From: Geofilum rubicundum JCM 15548
Lineage (GTDB): Bacteria > Bacteroidota > Bacteroidia > Bacteroidales > Marinilabiliaceae
Assembly: GCF_000974365.1 (NCBI RefSeq)
Contig: NZ_BAZW01000006.1
Span: 115,026-179,025 of the forward strand
DNA: 64,000 nt
Reading direction: 5' to 3'
This document shows positions 55,364-63,499 of this stretch, one piece after another (position 1 is the first letter of the stretch; each line of letters begins with the position of its first letter). The position numbers were made by a program, and so were the translations under genes. The notes below the pieces were generated by a model. The model was not told where the DNA came from. It searched no databases and saw nothing but the letters and a program-made list of their open reading frames with translations.

Positions 55364-56095
55364 ATGAAATTAATTCCTTTCATCTTATTTTTAAGTTTAC
55401 TATCCACCGGAGAGATTCTGGCCCAGGACTTAAAGAAGGTTAATTACCAAATTGATTTTGGCACCACCTTATCAATGCCCTATAAAAAGACCATAGAAGT
55501 ATGGCCAGAACTTGAAAATCACCCTGAGACGAATTTTTCGGCCGATTGGGGATATTTTTTTGAGATGATATTGTCTGTCCCCATTAACAGCAGAAATTCA
55601 ATCCTGACCGGATTGAATTACAGCTACTTTTCCACAAAAATAAACGATAGAAATGGCTCTTTTGAGCATAGGGGCACCATAAGCAATTCCTATATTACTT
55701 TGCCCTTAATGTTTAAATATCGATTCTCCGAAGAAATCCCTGTTTCCATCGCCTCCGGACCCTACCTTAGTTTTCTGGTTGGCGCAAAAGAGAAAGGATA
55801 CACCCATTTTGATTCCTCCAAATTGGATACTGACACGCCCGACCCCATTTTTGAACCTCTTGAACCCACACAAGAATATAACAGGGATGTAAAAGAGAAC
55901 TACGCATCGACTGACTATGGTCTGGCTATCCAATTGGATTATGAAATCAGTGTCCGGGAAAAGTACAATATTCTGCTATTGACAAGATTCAATTATGGCT
56001 TAAAGGATGTAATAACCAGCAACCTGGACACTCAAAATACGGCTAGCTATTGGAAGAATTACAGCTTCATGTTTGGCGCCGGTTTTAAGTTTTAA
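55364..56095 (+). CDS. Outer-membrane beta-barrel protein (PorT-like size)
   Basis: 243 residues, signal peptide MKLIPFILFLSLLSTGEILAQ and alternating beta strands (ILTGLNYSYFSTKI, ISNSYITLPLMFKYRF, IPVSIASGPYLSFLVGAKE, YNILLLTRFNYGL) ending in an aromatic FMFGAGFKF. These features fit the Bacteroidota OMP_b-brl type barrels; no closer identification. It starts 18 bases after the DUF5686 gene. A ~91-base piece of this gene (55567-55657) recurs at 60557-60647, so the locus has been duplicated in part. Confidence 0.8.
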   Translation: MKLIPFILFLSLLSTGEILAQDLKKVNYQIDFGTTLSMPYKKTIEVWPELENHPETNFSADWGYFFEMILSVPINSRNSILTGLNYSYFSTKINDRNGSFEHRGTISNSYITLPLMFKYRFSEEIPVSIASGPYLSFLVGAKEKGYTHFDSSKLDTDTPDPIFEPLEPTQEYNRDVKENYASTDYGLAIQLDYEISVREKYNILLLTRFNYGLKDVITSNLDTQNTASYWKNYSFMFGAGFKF

Positions 56096-56306
56096 GAAAC
56101 ATATATCTGTGCTAATAGCCTGCTGCTGACTCATAAGCAAAAGTCAGGAATTGGTCCTGTTTGTTCAAACTTTGTTAATAAATGGTCGAAATTTCAGACC
56201 GGCGTGAATATGACTTGAAAAATTATGCTACTTTTGAAAAGGGTCATCCGCCCAATTCACCTCTCTATGTAATGGTCCTGAACATCATTCGTTTATGGAC
56301 ATGTTG
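56096..56306 (+). repeat. Intergenic repeat, copy A
   Basis: About 211 bases that closely match copy C (59274-59476) by eye, e.g. GCAAAAGTCAGG, AATGGTCGAAATTTCAGACC and AATTATGCTACTTTTGAAAA. It ends with the core AATGGTCCTGAACATCATTC and TTTATGGACATGTTG (56271-56306). The core forms a small hairpin (ATGGT with ATCAT, one G-T) and ends 41 bases before the next start codon. The remainder to 56347 holds nothing else. Confidence 0.8.
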
Positions 56307-56347
56307 TAAACCATGCAAAAATCAATATCCATAAAATTTATATCAGT

Positions 56348-57004
56348 ATGAGAATTTATCAAGTTATCGTGTTTATTTTACTATTTACATCATGTTCAAA
56401 GGTTGATGATGACGTAATAATTAACAAAGAAATTTTTTTCCCATTGTCAGTTGGGAATGAATGGAAGTACGATATTTCTAATGCTAATGTCGAACAAAAT
56501 ATAAGTGAACATACTTTTTCAGTTGCAAAGGATACTTCAATAAGAATAGATAATAAGGATTACATTTTCTTTGTAGTTGAAAGTTATCGATCATCTAATC
56601 AGGAAAATAAATGGAATTTGGTTTGGGGACATGATGATGATGGGAATCTATTGCAATATGGTGCACGAGTTAATGCTGCATCGATCGTTGATATGTCAAT
56701 TCAATATAAAAAGAATGTAACTGTTGGTGATGTTTGGAGCTATAACCATTTGATCTATAATGAAGAAGACGGGCTAAGAGCCGAAGTTAATGAAATTGAA
56801 TGTGTTCAATTAGATACAATCATAGAAACATCTGCCGGTGAATTCACATGCATTAAATATTATGACAAATTTAAGAGATATGAAGAAGTTGACGAAAAAC
56901 GATTCTTCTATGTTGATCCAAAGGTGGGACTTATAAAGTTTACTTTGATTTTTAATGGTGAGATTGAAAGTGAGATGTCATTAAAAGAATATTCAATTGA
57001 GTAA
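56348..57004 (+). CDS. Uncharacterised lipoprotein
   Basis: 218 residues with a lipoprotein signal (MRIYQVIVFILLFTSC, Cys at residue 16). The mature part starts FFPLSVGNEWKYDISN and contains ETSAGEFTCIKYYDKF. The FPL--GN-W-Y pattern is common in Bacteroidota surface lipoproteins of unknown function. It is A+T-rich, unlike the genes left of 55 kb, which suggests later acquisition. First unit of the repeat-bounded region. Confidence 0.75.
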   Translation: MRIYQVIVFILLFTSCSKVDDDVIINKEIFFPLSVGNEWKYDISNANVEQNISEHTFSVAKDTSIRIDNKDYIFFVVESYRSSNQENKWNLVWGHDDDGNLLQYGARVNAASIVDMSIQYKKNVTVGDVWSYNHLIYNEEDGLRAEVNEIECVQLDTIIETSAGEFTCIKYYDKFKRYEEVDEKRFFYVDPKVGLIKFTLIFNGEIESEMSLKEYSIE

Positions 57005-57148
57005 TGCAATTAATTAGAAAGGAAAGCACAGGTTTACAACACGGGTTATAGTACATGGCTAAGTCTCATATTTATAGCAAGTTTCGGCTGCTGAAGAGCA
57101 TTCTTAACGGCCAGAAAACATCTACCAAGAAGATTAGCCTCCCCAAGG

Positions 57149-57188
57149 AATGGTCCTGAACGCCATCCGGTTTTGGAGATGTTGGCAG
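57149..57188 (+). repeat. Intergenic repeat, short copy B (hairpin core)
   Basis: AATGGTCCTGAACGCCATCC and GGTTTTGGAGATGTTGGCAG, the same core as copies A and D. Its stem pairs ATGG with CCAT, and outer CCAA with TTGG, where copy D has CCAT/ATGG. The upstream part of this gap (57005-57148) is unrelated to A and C and contains no gene. It ends 22 bases before the next ATG. Confidence 0.8.
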
Positions 57189-57210
57189 CAAGGCAAAGAA
57201 ACCACACAAC

Positions 57211-59067
57211 ATGAAACAAACATCCATATTTTTTCTAATCCTAATAGGATTGTATTCTTGTATAAACCAGAACAAGGATTCAAGTCTACAATTTCCTAAA
57301 GTTCAGCTTGGAGATAATATTGACTTTATTGATCTTGATGAGCAAACAGGATGGTATAGAACGCGTTTAAAGGAACCTTCTTACTGGGGATTTATTGATA
57401 AAGATTCCGTTGTAAAAATTCCATTCTTATTCGAGTATATTAATCCTTTTGACTCAGAAAATATGACATATGGTCAAATTGGAGATAAATATGGATATTT
57501 AAATACAAATTTTGATACAATAATTCCTTTCAAGTATGACGAACTTAGAAGCTTCAACCATGGTTTGGCACAGGCCGAATTAGATGGAATGCATGGCTTT
57601 TTGAATAGAAGAGGTGAAACCATGATTCCTTTCGTTTATGACGATGCGAGAAGTTTTGAAAGTTGGGGTATTGCGAAAGTTTCAAAAAACAATAAATGGG
57701 GATACATCGACACCACAGGAAAAGAAATAATACCCATAATTTATCCAGATGCTGTTTCTCATAGAGGGGATAGCTTATTGTTTTTATCACAAAATAATAA
57801 ATGGGGTATCTTTAACCACAAAGGGAACCAGTATTCAAAATTCATTTATGACGAAATTTATGGAACTTATAAAAATTTCGACTACTACAATAGTAACTAT
57901 TTATTTAAGGGACTGTTATTGGTGAGAACAGGAAATCAATACAGATATTTAAACCGTGATTTAGAAATTGTGACTGATTTTGGATACTATACGAAAGCGG
58001 AACCTGTAACTCAATTCGGTTACGCTTTAGTTAAAAAGGGAAGTTTTTATGGAGTGATAGATTCGATGAATAATGTGGCAGTCCCTTTTAAATATTCATT
58101 AATTGAGCACCCAAGAAGGCCATATCAAGGCTTTTATGATGAGTTTTACATTCATAAAAATGGGAATGTTGGCATTTTAAACGAAAAAGCAGAATTGATT
58201 GCAGATATTATTTATGATTCATTTGAAAGAGATTACGCCAAGATAAATGATAGTAGTCAAGTTATTTTCATTACCCAAAAAGACCATCATTATGGGATAA
58301 TTGATAAATCAGGTGACATAACATTGCCCATTGAATTTGAGAAAATATTGTTATTTGAAGGGAATATTACTTCAATAGCTAAAAAGAATGGTTTATACGG
58401 CATTGTTGATAGCCATGGAAATGTCAAAATGCCCTTTGATTATCAATATATTACTACGAACAGAGATTGGGATTATTTCATATTGCAAAAGGATAAAACC
58501 TTTGGAGTTGTTGACAAGCAAAGTCTGCAGGAAATATTGCCCTTAGAATATCAAGACCTGGAGCAATGCTTTTACGATGAGAATAGATTTATAGTGAAAA
58601 AGGGTGGCAAATATGGAGTCATTACAAGAAGCAAAGAAGTAATAATTCCAATTGAATATGATACCATATCAAATTGGGTTGAATATGGACCAAAAGAACA
58701 TTTTATCGTAAAAAACCGGAAACATGGATTAATCAGCAGAGATGGTGATGTCGTTATACCACCAATTTATGATGAAATATTCGTTGATAACGGAAGCTTG
58801 ATTAAGGTTCAAAACAATAATCTTTTCGGTACTATCGATTGGGAGAATGAAATTATACATCCGATTAAGTATGAAAATATTTTTTGGGAATGGCCCTATT
58901 TGACAGGAAAACCGATTGACACCATTTACATAGAAAAATCAGGAAAGTATTTTGCAACAGACACGAAAGGGAACGTAATTGAAGCGTCTGTGCCTGAAGA
59001 ATTAATCATCGATAAATTTGGATATTTGTTAAGAAATATGGACGAACTAATAATAATAGATGAATAA
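57211..59067 (+). CDS. WG-repeat lipoprotein
   Basis: 618 residues with a lipoprotein signal (MKQTSIFFLILIGLYSC). Nearly the whole mature protein is built of WG (Trp-Gly) repeats of ~50-55 residues: YWGFIDKDSVVKIPFLFEY, YGYLNTNFDTIIPFKYDEL, HGFLNRRGETMIPFVYDDA, NKWGYIDTTGKEIIPIIY, NKWGIFNHKGNQYSKFIYDE, and so on to the C-terminus. WG repeats form beta-propeller-like solenoids and usually serve binding on the cell surface. No catalytic motif. A+T-rich gene in the accessory stretch. Confidence 0.9.
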   Translation: MKQTSIFFLILIGLYSCINQNKDSSLQFPKVQLGDNIDFIDLDEQTGWYRTRLKEPSYWGFIDKDSVVKIPFLFEYINPFDSENMTYGQIGDKYGYLNTNFDTIIPFKYDELRSFNHGLAQAELDGMHGFLNRRGETMIPFVYDDARSFESWGIAKVSKNNKWGYIDTTGKEIIPIIYPDAVSHRGDSLLFLSQNNKWGIFNHKGNQYSKFIYDEIYGTYKNFDYYNSNYLFKGLLLVRTGNQYRYLNRDLEIVTDFGYYTKAEPVTQFGYALVKKGSFYGVIDSMNNVAVPFKYSLIEHPRRPYQGFYDEFYIHKNGNVGILNEKAELIADIIYDSFERDYAKINDSSQVIFITQKDHHYGIIDKSGDITLPIEFEKILLFEGNITSIAKKNGLYGIVDSHGNVKMPFDYQYITTNRDWDYFILQKDKTFGVVDKQSLQEILPLEYQDLEQCFYDENRFIVKKGGKYGVITRSKEVIIPIEYDTISNWVEYGPKEHFIVKNRKHGLISRDGDVVIPPIYDEIFVDNGSLIKVQNNNLFGTIDWENEIIHPIKYENIFWEWPYLTGKPIDTIYIEKSGKYFATDTKGNVIEASVPEELIIDKFGYLLRNMDELIIIDE

Positions 59068-59273
59068 ACCCCAATTGCCCATATATATATTGGGATGATT
59101 GGCCAGAATGACCGAAACCTTACCTAACTCATCAATGGTTGAGAATGTAATGAATCTGTTTTTGAAAATCTTGGTATTACTCCATGGGTTGAATGGTTTA
59201 TTTTGCTGTCTGATAAATGCCCTAAAATCAACCGATCCCGGATTGAACAGAGTTCTATTTGAAGCAGGCTTTT
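59068..59273. other. Gene-free stretch after the WG-repeat gene
   Basis: About 200 bases without a supported gene, RNA or hairpin. It might hold worn remains of a coding sequence, but I recognise no family. Confidence 0.4.
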
Positions 59274-59476
59274 AGAAGCTTATATTTATGCTAACAGCCT
59301 ACTGCTGACTTATAAGCAAAAGTCAGGGATTGGCCCTGTTTTATTCAAACTTCGTCAACAAATGGTCGAAATTTCAGACCAGAGAGATTGATGCTTAATA
59401 AATTATGCTACTTTTGAAAAGGGGCGTCCGCCCGATTTACCTCGTTATATATTAGCCCTAAACGGAATTCGTTTAT
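59274..59476 (+). repeat. Intergenic repeat, copy C
   Basis: Matches copy A (56096-56306) over almost its full length, with scattered substitutions. The end, where the others have the hairpin core, is degenerate (TTAGCCCTAAACGGAATTCG), so the hairpin has decayed. It ends 24 bases before the next ATG. Confidence 0.8.
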
Positions 59477-59500
59477 ACTTTTAACCAAACTCATTAATGT

Positions 59501-60511
59501 ATGAAAACTTTGAAGACATTCATTACGGTCATTGCTGTTATTATTTTAGCAAGCTGTTCTACTAAAAACAACAGAACAGCAGATAATATCCTTAACTCCT
59601 CGTTTAGGGTTTATCAAATATCCGGATACGATGGCCCCAAAATCGACATCAAAGAAGATAGCCTTGCTCAGTTTCTGACTGCTCTGCATTACAACATTCC
59701 ACTTTTAGAAATTGAAAGTGCATTGAAATGGAGTTCTGACACAACTGAGAGGAACATCAATGCCCTTATTGAAAACAAAATGCTTACAAAAAAGGGAGAT
59801 TACTACCAACCAACCCTGGGAGTAATAACGTTGGAGCGCGGGAATTTATTAGAAGAAAAAGCCCAAAAGGTAGCCAATGAAATTGCCGACAGTATAGTCA
59901 ACTGGTTACCGGAAATAATGAACATACATAACGAAACAACTATTTCACAGCACCATGATTTCCGTGAATTGTCCCTCTTTTATTTGAGCAATGTCATTCT
60001 CGATAATTTTCAAATTAACCGGGTGGAAGAAAAGTTTTTAAACCAGGAGCGACCTTTAAGAAATGGAAGCCGGTATTACCTGGCCATTGTTGAAGATGAT
60101 CTTGACGACAAAACCGAACCTTTTGGAATCTATGGCAATCGTGGACTTCTTTGGAATGATTCAATAGGCATTTGCGTTTATGGTAACCAACGAAGTAAGT
60201 CAAATGTGGGTTGGGATAATTACAAAGACAAGGATATTCATATTTTTGATGAACGTGATACTCAGTTGATAACCCATACCATGCCTGATGCATTTTTCCC
60301 AACTCTACTCGATATCCTGAACAGAAACAAACCAAATTTTGAAGCAACATACCATGAGATGGATTTTGATAAAGAAGTTTCCTTTGAAGAGTTCTTTATC
60401 TTTTGGTACCATTGGATTTATACGGAAACGACAGATGTTCTCATTGCAAAAGACATCATTCCTAAACCACAAAACGAAATGTTTTATTTTCAGGTTGCCG
60501 TGAATTTTTAA
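59501..60511 (+). CDS. Uncharacterised lipoprotein with a winged-helix-like segment
   Basis: 336 residues, lipoprotein signal (MKTLKTFITVIAVIILASC). Residues ~50-105 (LHYNIPLLEIESALKW, TERNINALIENKMLTKKGDYYQPTLGVIT) have the helix-helix-wing rhythm of a winged helix, odd for an exported protein. The rest is mixed alpha/beta (ELSLFYLSNVILDNFQINRVEEKFL; FDKEVSFEEFFIFWYHWIY). Not recognised. Part of the repeat-bounded accessory stretch. Confidence 0.7.
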   Translation: MKTLKTFITVIAVIILASCSTKNNRTADNILNSSFRVYQISGYDGPKIDIKEDSLAQFLTALHYNIPLLEIESALKWSSDTTERNINALIENKMLTKKGDYYQPTLGVITLERGNLLEEKAQKVANEIADSIVNWLPEIMNIHNETTISQHHDFRELSLFYLSNVILDNFQINRVEEKFLNQERPLRNGSRYYLAIVEDDLDDKTEPFGIYGNRGLLWNDSIGICVYGNQRSKSNVGWDNYKDKDIHIFDERDTQLITHTMPDAFFPTLLDILNRNKPNFEATYHEMDFDKEVSFEEFFIFWYHWIYTETTDVLIAKDIIPKPQNEMFYFQVAVNF

Positions 60512-60556
60512 ACAGGACAGGCAACATTCCCTTACTGTTTTTGGCTTCTTTTAATT

Positions 60557-60647
60557 GATATTGTCTGTCCCCATTAACAGCAGTAATTCAATCCTGACCG
60601 GATTGAACTACAGTCATTTTTCCAATAAAGTAAATGATATAAATGGC
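60557..60647 (+). pseudogene. 91-base fragment of the outer-membrane barrel gene at 55.4 kb
   Basis: GATATTGTCTGTCCCCATTA onward matches 55567-55657 without gaps and with few changes; in both it encodes ILSVPINS-NSILTGLNYS. The rest of the gene is absent, so this is a non-coding remnant. An apparent short ORF here (60555-60743) runs out of the fragment straight into the repeat. Confidence 0.85.
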
Positions 60648-60650
60648 GCT

Positions 60651-60726
60651 TATGAAAAAGGTCATCTGCTCAATTCACCTCTCCATGTAATGGTCCTGAA
60701 CACCATCCGTTTATGGAGATGTTGGC
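60651..60726 (+). repeat. Intergenic repeat, copy D (end part with the best hairpin)
   Basis: Matches the last ~80 bases of copy A. The core shows two nested stems: CTCCAT (60681) with ATGGAG (60713), and ATGGT (60690) with ACCAT (60702), around the loop CCTGAAC. It is followed by ATGTTGGC. It is fused directly to the barrel-gene fragment and ends 43 bases before the next ATG. Confidence 0.8.
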
Positions 60727-60769
60727 TAAAATTAAATGAATAAAATACTAACTCATAAACTATATATTA

Positions 60770-62176
60770 ATGAAGAATAACTATAAATTAAAAATCTTTA
60801 TTTCCATATTCTTATTTAGTTCTCCTACATTGACTCTATTGGGACAAGAGGATTCAAATGCTCCTGTTCTAAATTCTATTTCAATTAGTAATGAAGAAAT
60901 AAATGCGGGCGACGAAATTACCTTTATTATAAATGTGACGGATGATATATCTGGACTAGATTACGCTTATATTTCAATTAAAAATCCATATGGTGGACAA
61001 ACTCAGAGTTTTATCGGAGGTTCATTTTCGAGAGATTGGACGTATTTAGGAAATGACAATTATTCAACAACAACGAAGATAACAGAATATGCTATTAAAG
61101 GCATATGGTATGTTGACAGGATATCAATTTATGACAATGCAGATAATTATATGAGTATAAGTTCATATAGTGAATCAATTTTGACGTTTAATGTTATGAA
61201 TGATATTACAATTGAAGATTCCAACCCTCCAAATTTAAATTCAATTTCAATTATTAATGAGGAAATAAATGCAGGTGATGAAATTACTTTTGTGATAAAT
61301 GTAACAGATGACATATCAGGATTAGACTATGCCTACATTTCGATAAATAATCCATATGGTGGACAAAATCAGAGTTTTATCGGTGGTTCATTTTCACGAG
61401 ATTGGACATATTTGGGAGATGACAATTATTCAATAAGTATTAAAATAAATGAATTTGCAGTAAGCGGTAGTTGGTATGTAGATAGGATATCTATTTATGA
61501 CAATGCAGATAATTATATGAGTAAAAGTTCTTATAGTGAGTCAATTTTATCGTTCATTGTTATTGGAGACAATGAAGATATTCAGCCTCCAACGTTAAAT
61601 TCAATTTCAATTAATAACGAAGAAATAAACGCTGGCGATGAAATTACTTTTGTGATAAACGTAACGGATGACATATCTGGATTAGACTATGCCTACATAT
61701 CGATAAAGAATCCCTATGGGGAGCAAACACAAAGTTTTATCGGTGGTTCATTTTTACGAGATTGGACATATTTGGGTGGAGATAGTTACTCAACAAGCAC
61801 TAAATTAAACGAATTTGCAGTAAGTGGCAGTTGGTATGTTGACAGGATATCAATTTATGACAATGCAGATAATTATTTGAGCATAAGTTCATATAGTGAA
61901 TCAATTTTAACCTTTGAAGTAGGAAGTATTACTACGAAAATTGAAAATGTTAGCTTATTGAATGAGATAACATTTATGCGAAGAGGAACAAATATCTATA
62001 AAATAAAATCACCAGTAGAAATAATTAGTTATGATTTGTATAATTTAAATGGAAAAAAAATAAGTGTAGGTAAATCAGACCCGTATACAATAAATCTAAG
62101 TTCTGTTGAAAATGGATTATATATTGTTAATATACTGACTGAAACTGGGCGAATCTCGAAAAAAATCATAAAATAA
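60770..62176 (+). CDS. Secreted protein with three tandem ~120-residue repeats and a T9SS sorting domain
   Basis: 468 residues. Signal peptide (KLKIFISIFLFSSPTLTLLGQ), then three near-identical units beginning at about residues 31, 153 and 273. Each contains LNSISI-NEEINAGDEITF, NVTDDISGLDYAYISI, SFIGGSF-RDWTYLG and WYVDRISIYDNADNY. The units look like Ig/cadherin-like adhesion domains with Asp/Asn-rich, possibly calcium-binding, loops. The last ~75 residues are a type A T9SS C-terminal sorting domain (SYDLYNLNGKKISVG... LSSVENGLYIVNILTETG), so the protein is exported and probably attached to the cell surface. Function beyond adhesion is unknown. Confidence 0.88.
   Translation: MKNNYKLKIFISIFLFSSPTLTLLGQEDSNAPVLNSISISNEEINAGDEITFIINVTDDISGLDYAYISIKNPYGGQTQSFIGGSFSRDWTYLGNDNYSTTTKITEYAIKGIWYVDRISIYDNADNYMSISSYSESILTFNVMNDITIEDSNPPNLNSISIINEEINAGDEITFVINVTDDISGLDYAYISINNPYGGQNQSFIGGSFSRDWTYLGDDNYSISIKINEFAVSGSWYVDRISIYDNADNYMSKSSYSESILSFIVIGDNEDIQPPTLNSISINNEEINAGDEITFVINVTDDISGLDYAYISIKNPYGEQTQSFIGGSFLRDWTYLGGDSYSTSTKLNEFAVSGSWYVDRISIYDNADNYLSISSYSESILTFEVGSITTKIENVSLLNEITFMRRGTNIYKIKSPVEIISYDLYNLNGKKISVGKSDPYTINLSSVENGLYIVNILTETGRISKKIIK
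60860..61920 (+). repeat. Three tandem coding repeats of ~360 bp
   Basis: DNA-level repeats inside the T9SS cargo gene; unit spacing is 366 and then 360 bases (122 and 120 codons). Long stretches, e.g. those encoding GLDYAYIS and YDNADNY, are almost unchanged between units, which points to recent duplication or gene conversion. Confidence 0.85.
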
Positions 62177-62228
62177 CTTTAGCATCCAATGGCTAATAAA
62201 GCATAGGCTTGCCGCAGGCGCAACACAT

Positions 62229-62256
62229 GCCAACGCTTCATCGCCGGAACGTTGGC
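62229..62256. repeat. Inverted repeat before the DUF262 gene
   Basis: GCCAACG (62229-62235) pairs with CGTTGGC (62250-62256) around a 14-base loop. It ends in GTTGGCAG like copy B. The flanking bases (CATAGGCTTGCCGCAGGCG) are G+C-rich compared with the neighbours. No T-run, so not a terminator. Another possible unit boundary of the accessory stretch. Confidence 0.6.
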
Positions 62257-62308
62257 AGTTATTGAAAAAAGACAGGAACGCACTAAGCATACAAAGAATA
62301 TTTAAAAT

Positions 62309-63499
62309 ATGGAAAATAGAGTTTATTATGGAGAGTACTCTCTGAAACACTGGATTGATTTAATATTAAAACAAAATATAATCCTACCTGATTATCAACG
62401 ATTTTTTGTTTGGAATGAAAAGAAAGTTAAGACCCTAATCGAAACTCTTAAAAATAAGCAGTTTGTTCCCCCAATTACAATAGGAGCGTTTAAGATAGGG
62501 GAAACAAATCAAAATCTAATATTAGATGGACAACAAAGGTTAACTAGTATATTATTGGCACACTTAGGTTTATACCCAGATACACGAACTTATAAAAGTA
62601 GGATTGAAATTTTTGCAAGTGAAAATGATGAGGAGGTAGAGGAGGAAGATAAGTTACTTCTTGATAATATTCTTGAATGGAATTTTAATAAATTAACCGA
62701 AAAAGGTAAAAATAAAGCAGCTATTCTGGATAAAGTAATAGATGGCAATTATAAATCGATTGATTTACAAATCAATGATGATTTTTTGAAAACAACTTTT
62801 TTAGGTTTTTCTTATTTGGTGCCAAATATTTCTGATGAAAAGGAACAACAAAAGTATTACTCGTCAGTTTTTAGGAATATAAACATCCAAGGAGAAGCTT
62901 TATTACCACAGGAAAGTAGAGCTTCTTTATATTTCTTAGACCATGATTTAGTAGGTTTCTTTTCTCCTGATTTCTTTAGTCGCATTGTTATAAAGACTAT
63001 TAGCTCTGACGCCAAAGGTGATTTTGTCAGATATTTGTCTTTATTAGCTAACTTTCATAAAGATGGAAATGCAAATAGAGTAGCAAGGGGATATAAACCC
63101 AAAATGGAAAAGTTCTATGAAGAATATATATATGCCTCAATAAATAATTTAGACTCTGAAACGTATGGAAAACTAACAAATATTATTCCCAATAAAGATT
63201 ATGTTGAACAACTATCAATGCTTCATGACTTAATTGAACAATTAAACATTCCTAAAGAATCACCTTCAATTATAGACTTAGATATATATTTATTTGGTTT
63301 GATTTATATCGTGATTTTTAAACAGAGAAAAGTCGATATAGATAAGAAGGAGGAATTAATGGAGAAATTAGTTGAAAAAATATCCCAATATAAGAATTCA
63401 TATTCGCATAAGAGAAGTCCTAATAATTTGGGACATTTAAGAGCACGTATCACTGATTCTGTAACAATTTATAATCAATATTTGTCTCATGAATCATAA
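62309..63499 (+). CDS. DUF262-domain protein (GmrS/ParB-like nuclease-associated fold)
   Basis: 396 residues, no signal peptide. The N-terminal DUF262 domain shows IILPDYQRFFVWNEKKVKTLIETL and the hallmark ILDGQQRLTSILLA (DGQQR). DUF262 occurs in type IV restriction enzymes of the GmrSD group and in many anti-phage systems, where it is thought to bind or hydrolyse nucleotides. The C-terminal half is helical and lacks an obvious DUF1524 HNH nuclease, so the effector may be the overlapping next gene. Strongly A+T-rich. The start is at ATG 62309, 52 bases after an inverted repeat. Confidence 0.88.
   Translation: MENRVYYGEYSLKHWIDLILKQNIILPDYQRFFVWNEKKVKTLIETLKNKQFVPPITIGAFKIGETNQNLILDGQQRLTSILLAHLGLYPDTRTYKSRIEIFASENDEEVEEEDKLLLDNILEWNFNKLTEKGKNKAAILDKVIDGNYKSIDLQINDDFLKTTFLGFSYLVPNISDEKEQQKYYSSVFRNINIQGEALLPQESRASLYFLDHDLVGFFSPDFFSRIVIKTISSDAKGDFVRYLSLLANFHKDGNANRVARGYKPKMEKFYEEYIYASINNLDSETYGKLTNIIPNKDYVEQLSMLHDLIEQLNIPKESPSIIDLDIYLFGLIYIVIFKQRKVDIDKKEELMEKLVEKISQYKNSYSHKRSPNNLGHLRARITDSVTIYNQYLSHES

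Noticed and set aside
60555..60743. A 62-codon gene
   Set aside because: It starts inside the barrel-gene fragment and reads through into repeat D; a by-product of the fusion.
60860..61920. CRISPR-like array
   Set aside because: The repeats are in frame, ~360 bases long and coding; there are no short repeats with unique spacers anywhere in the window.
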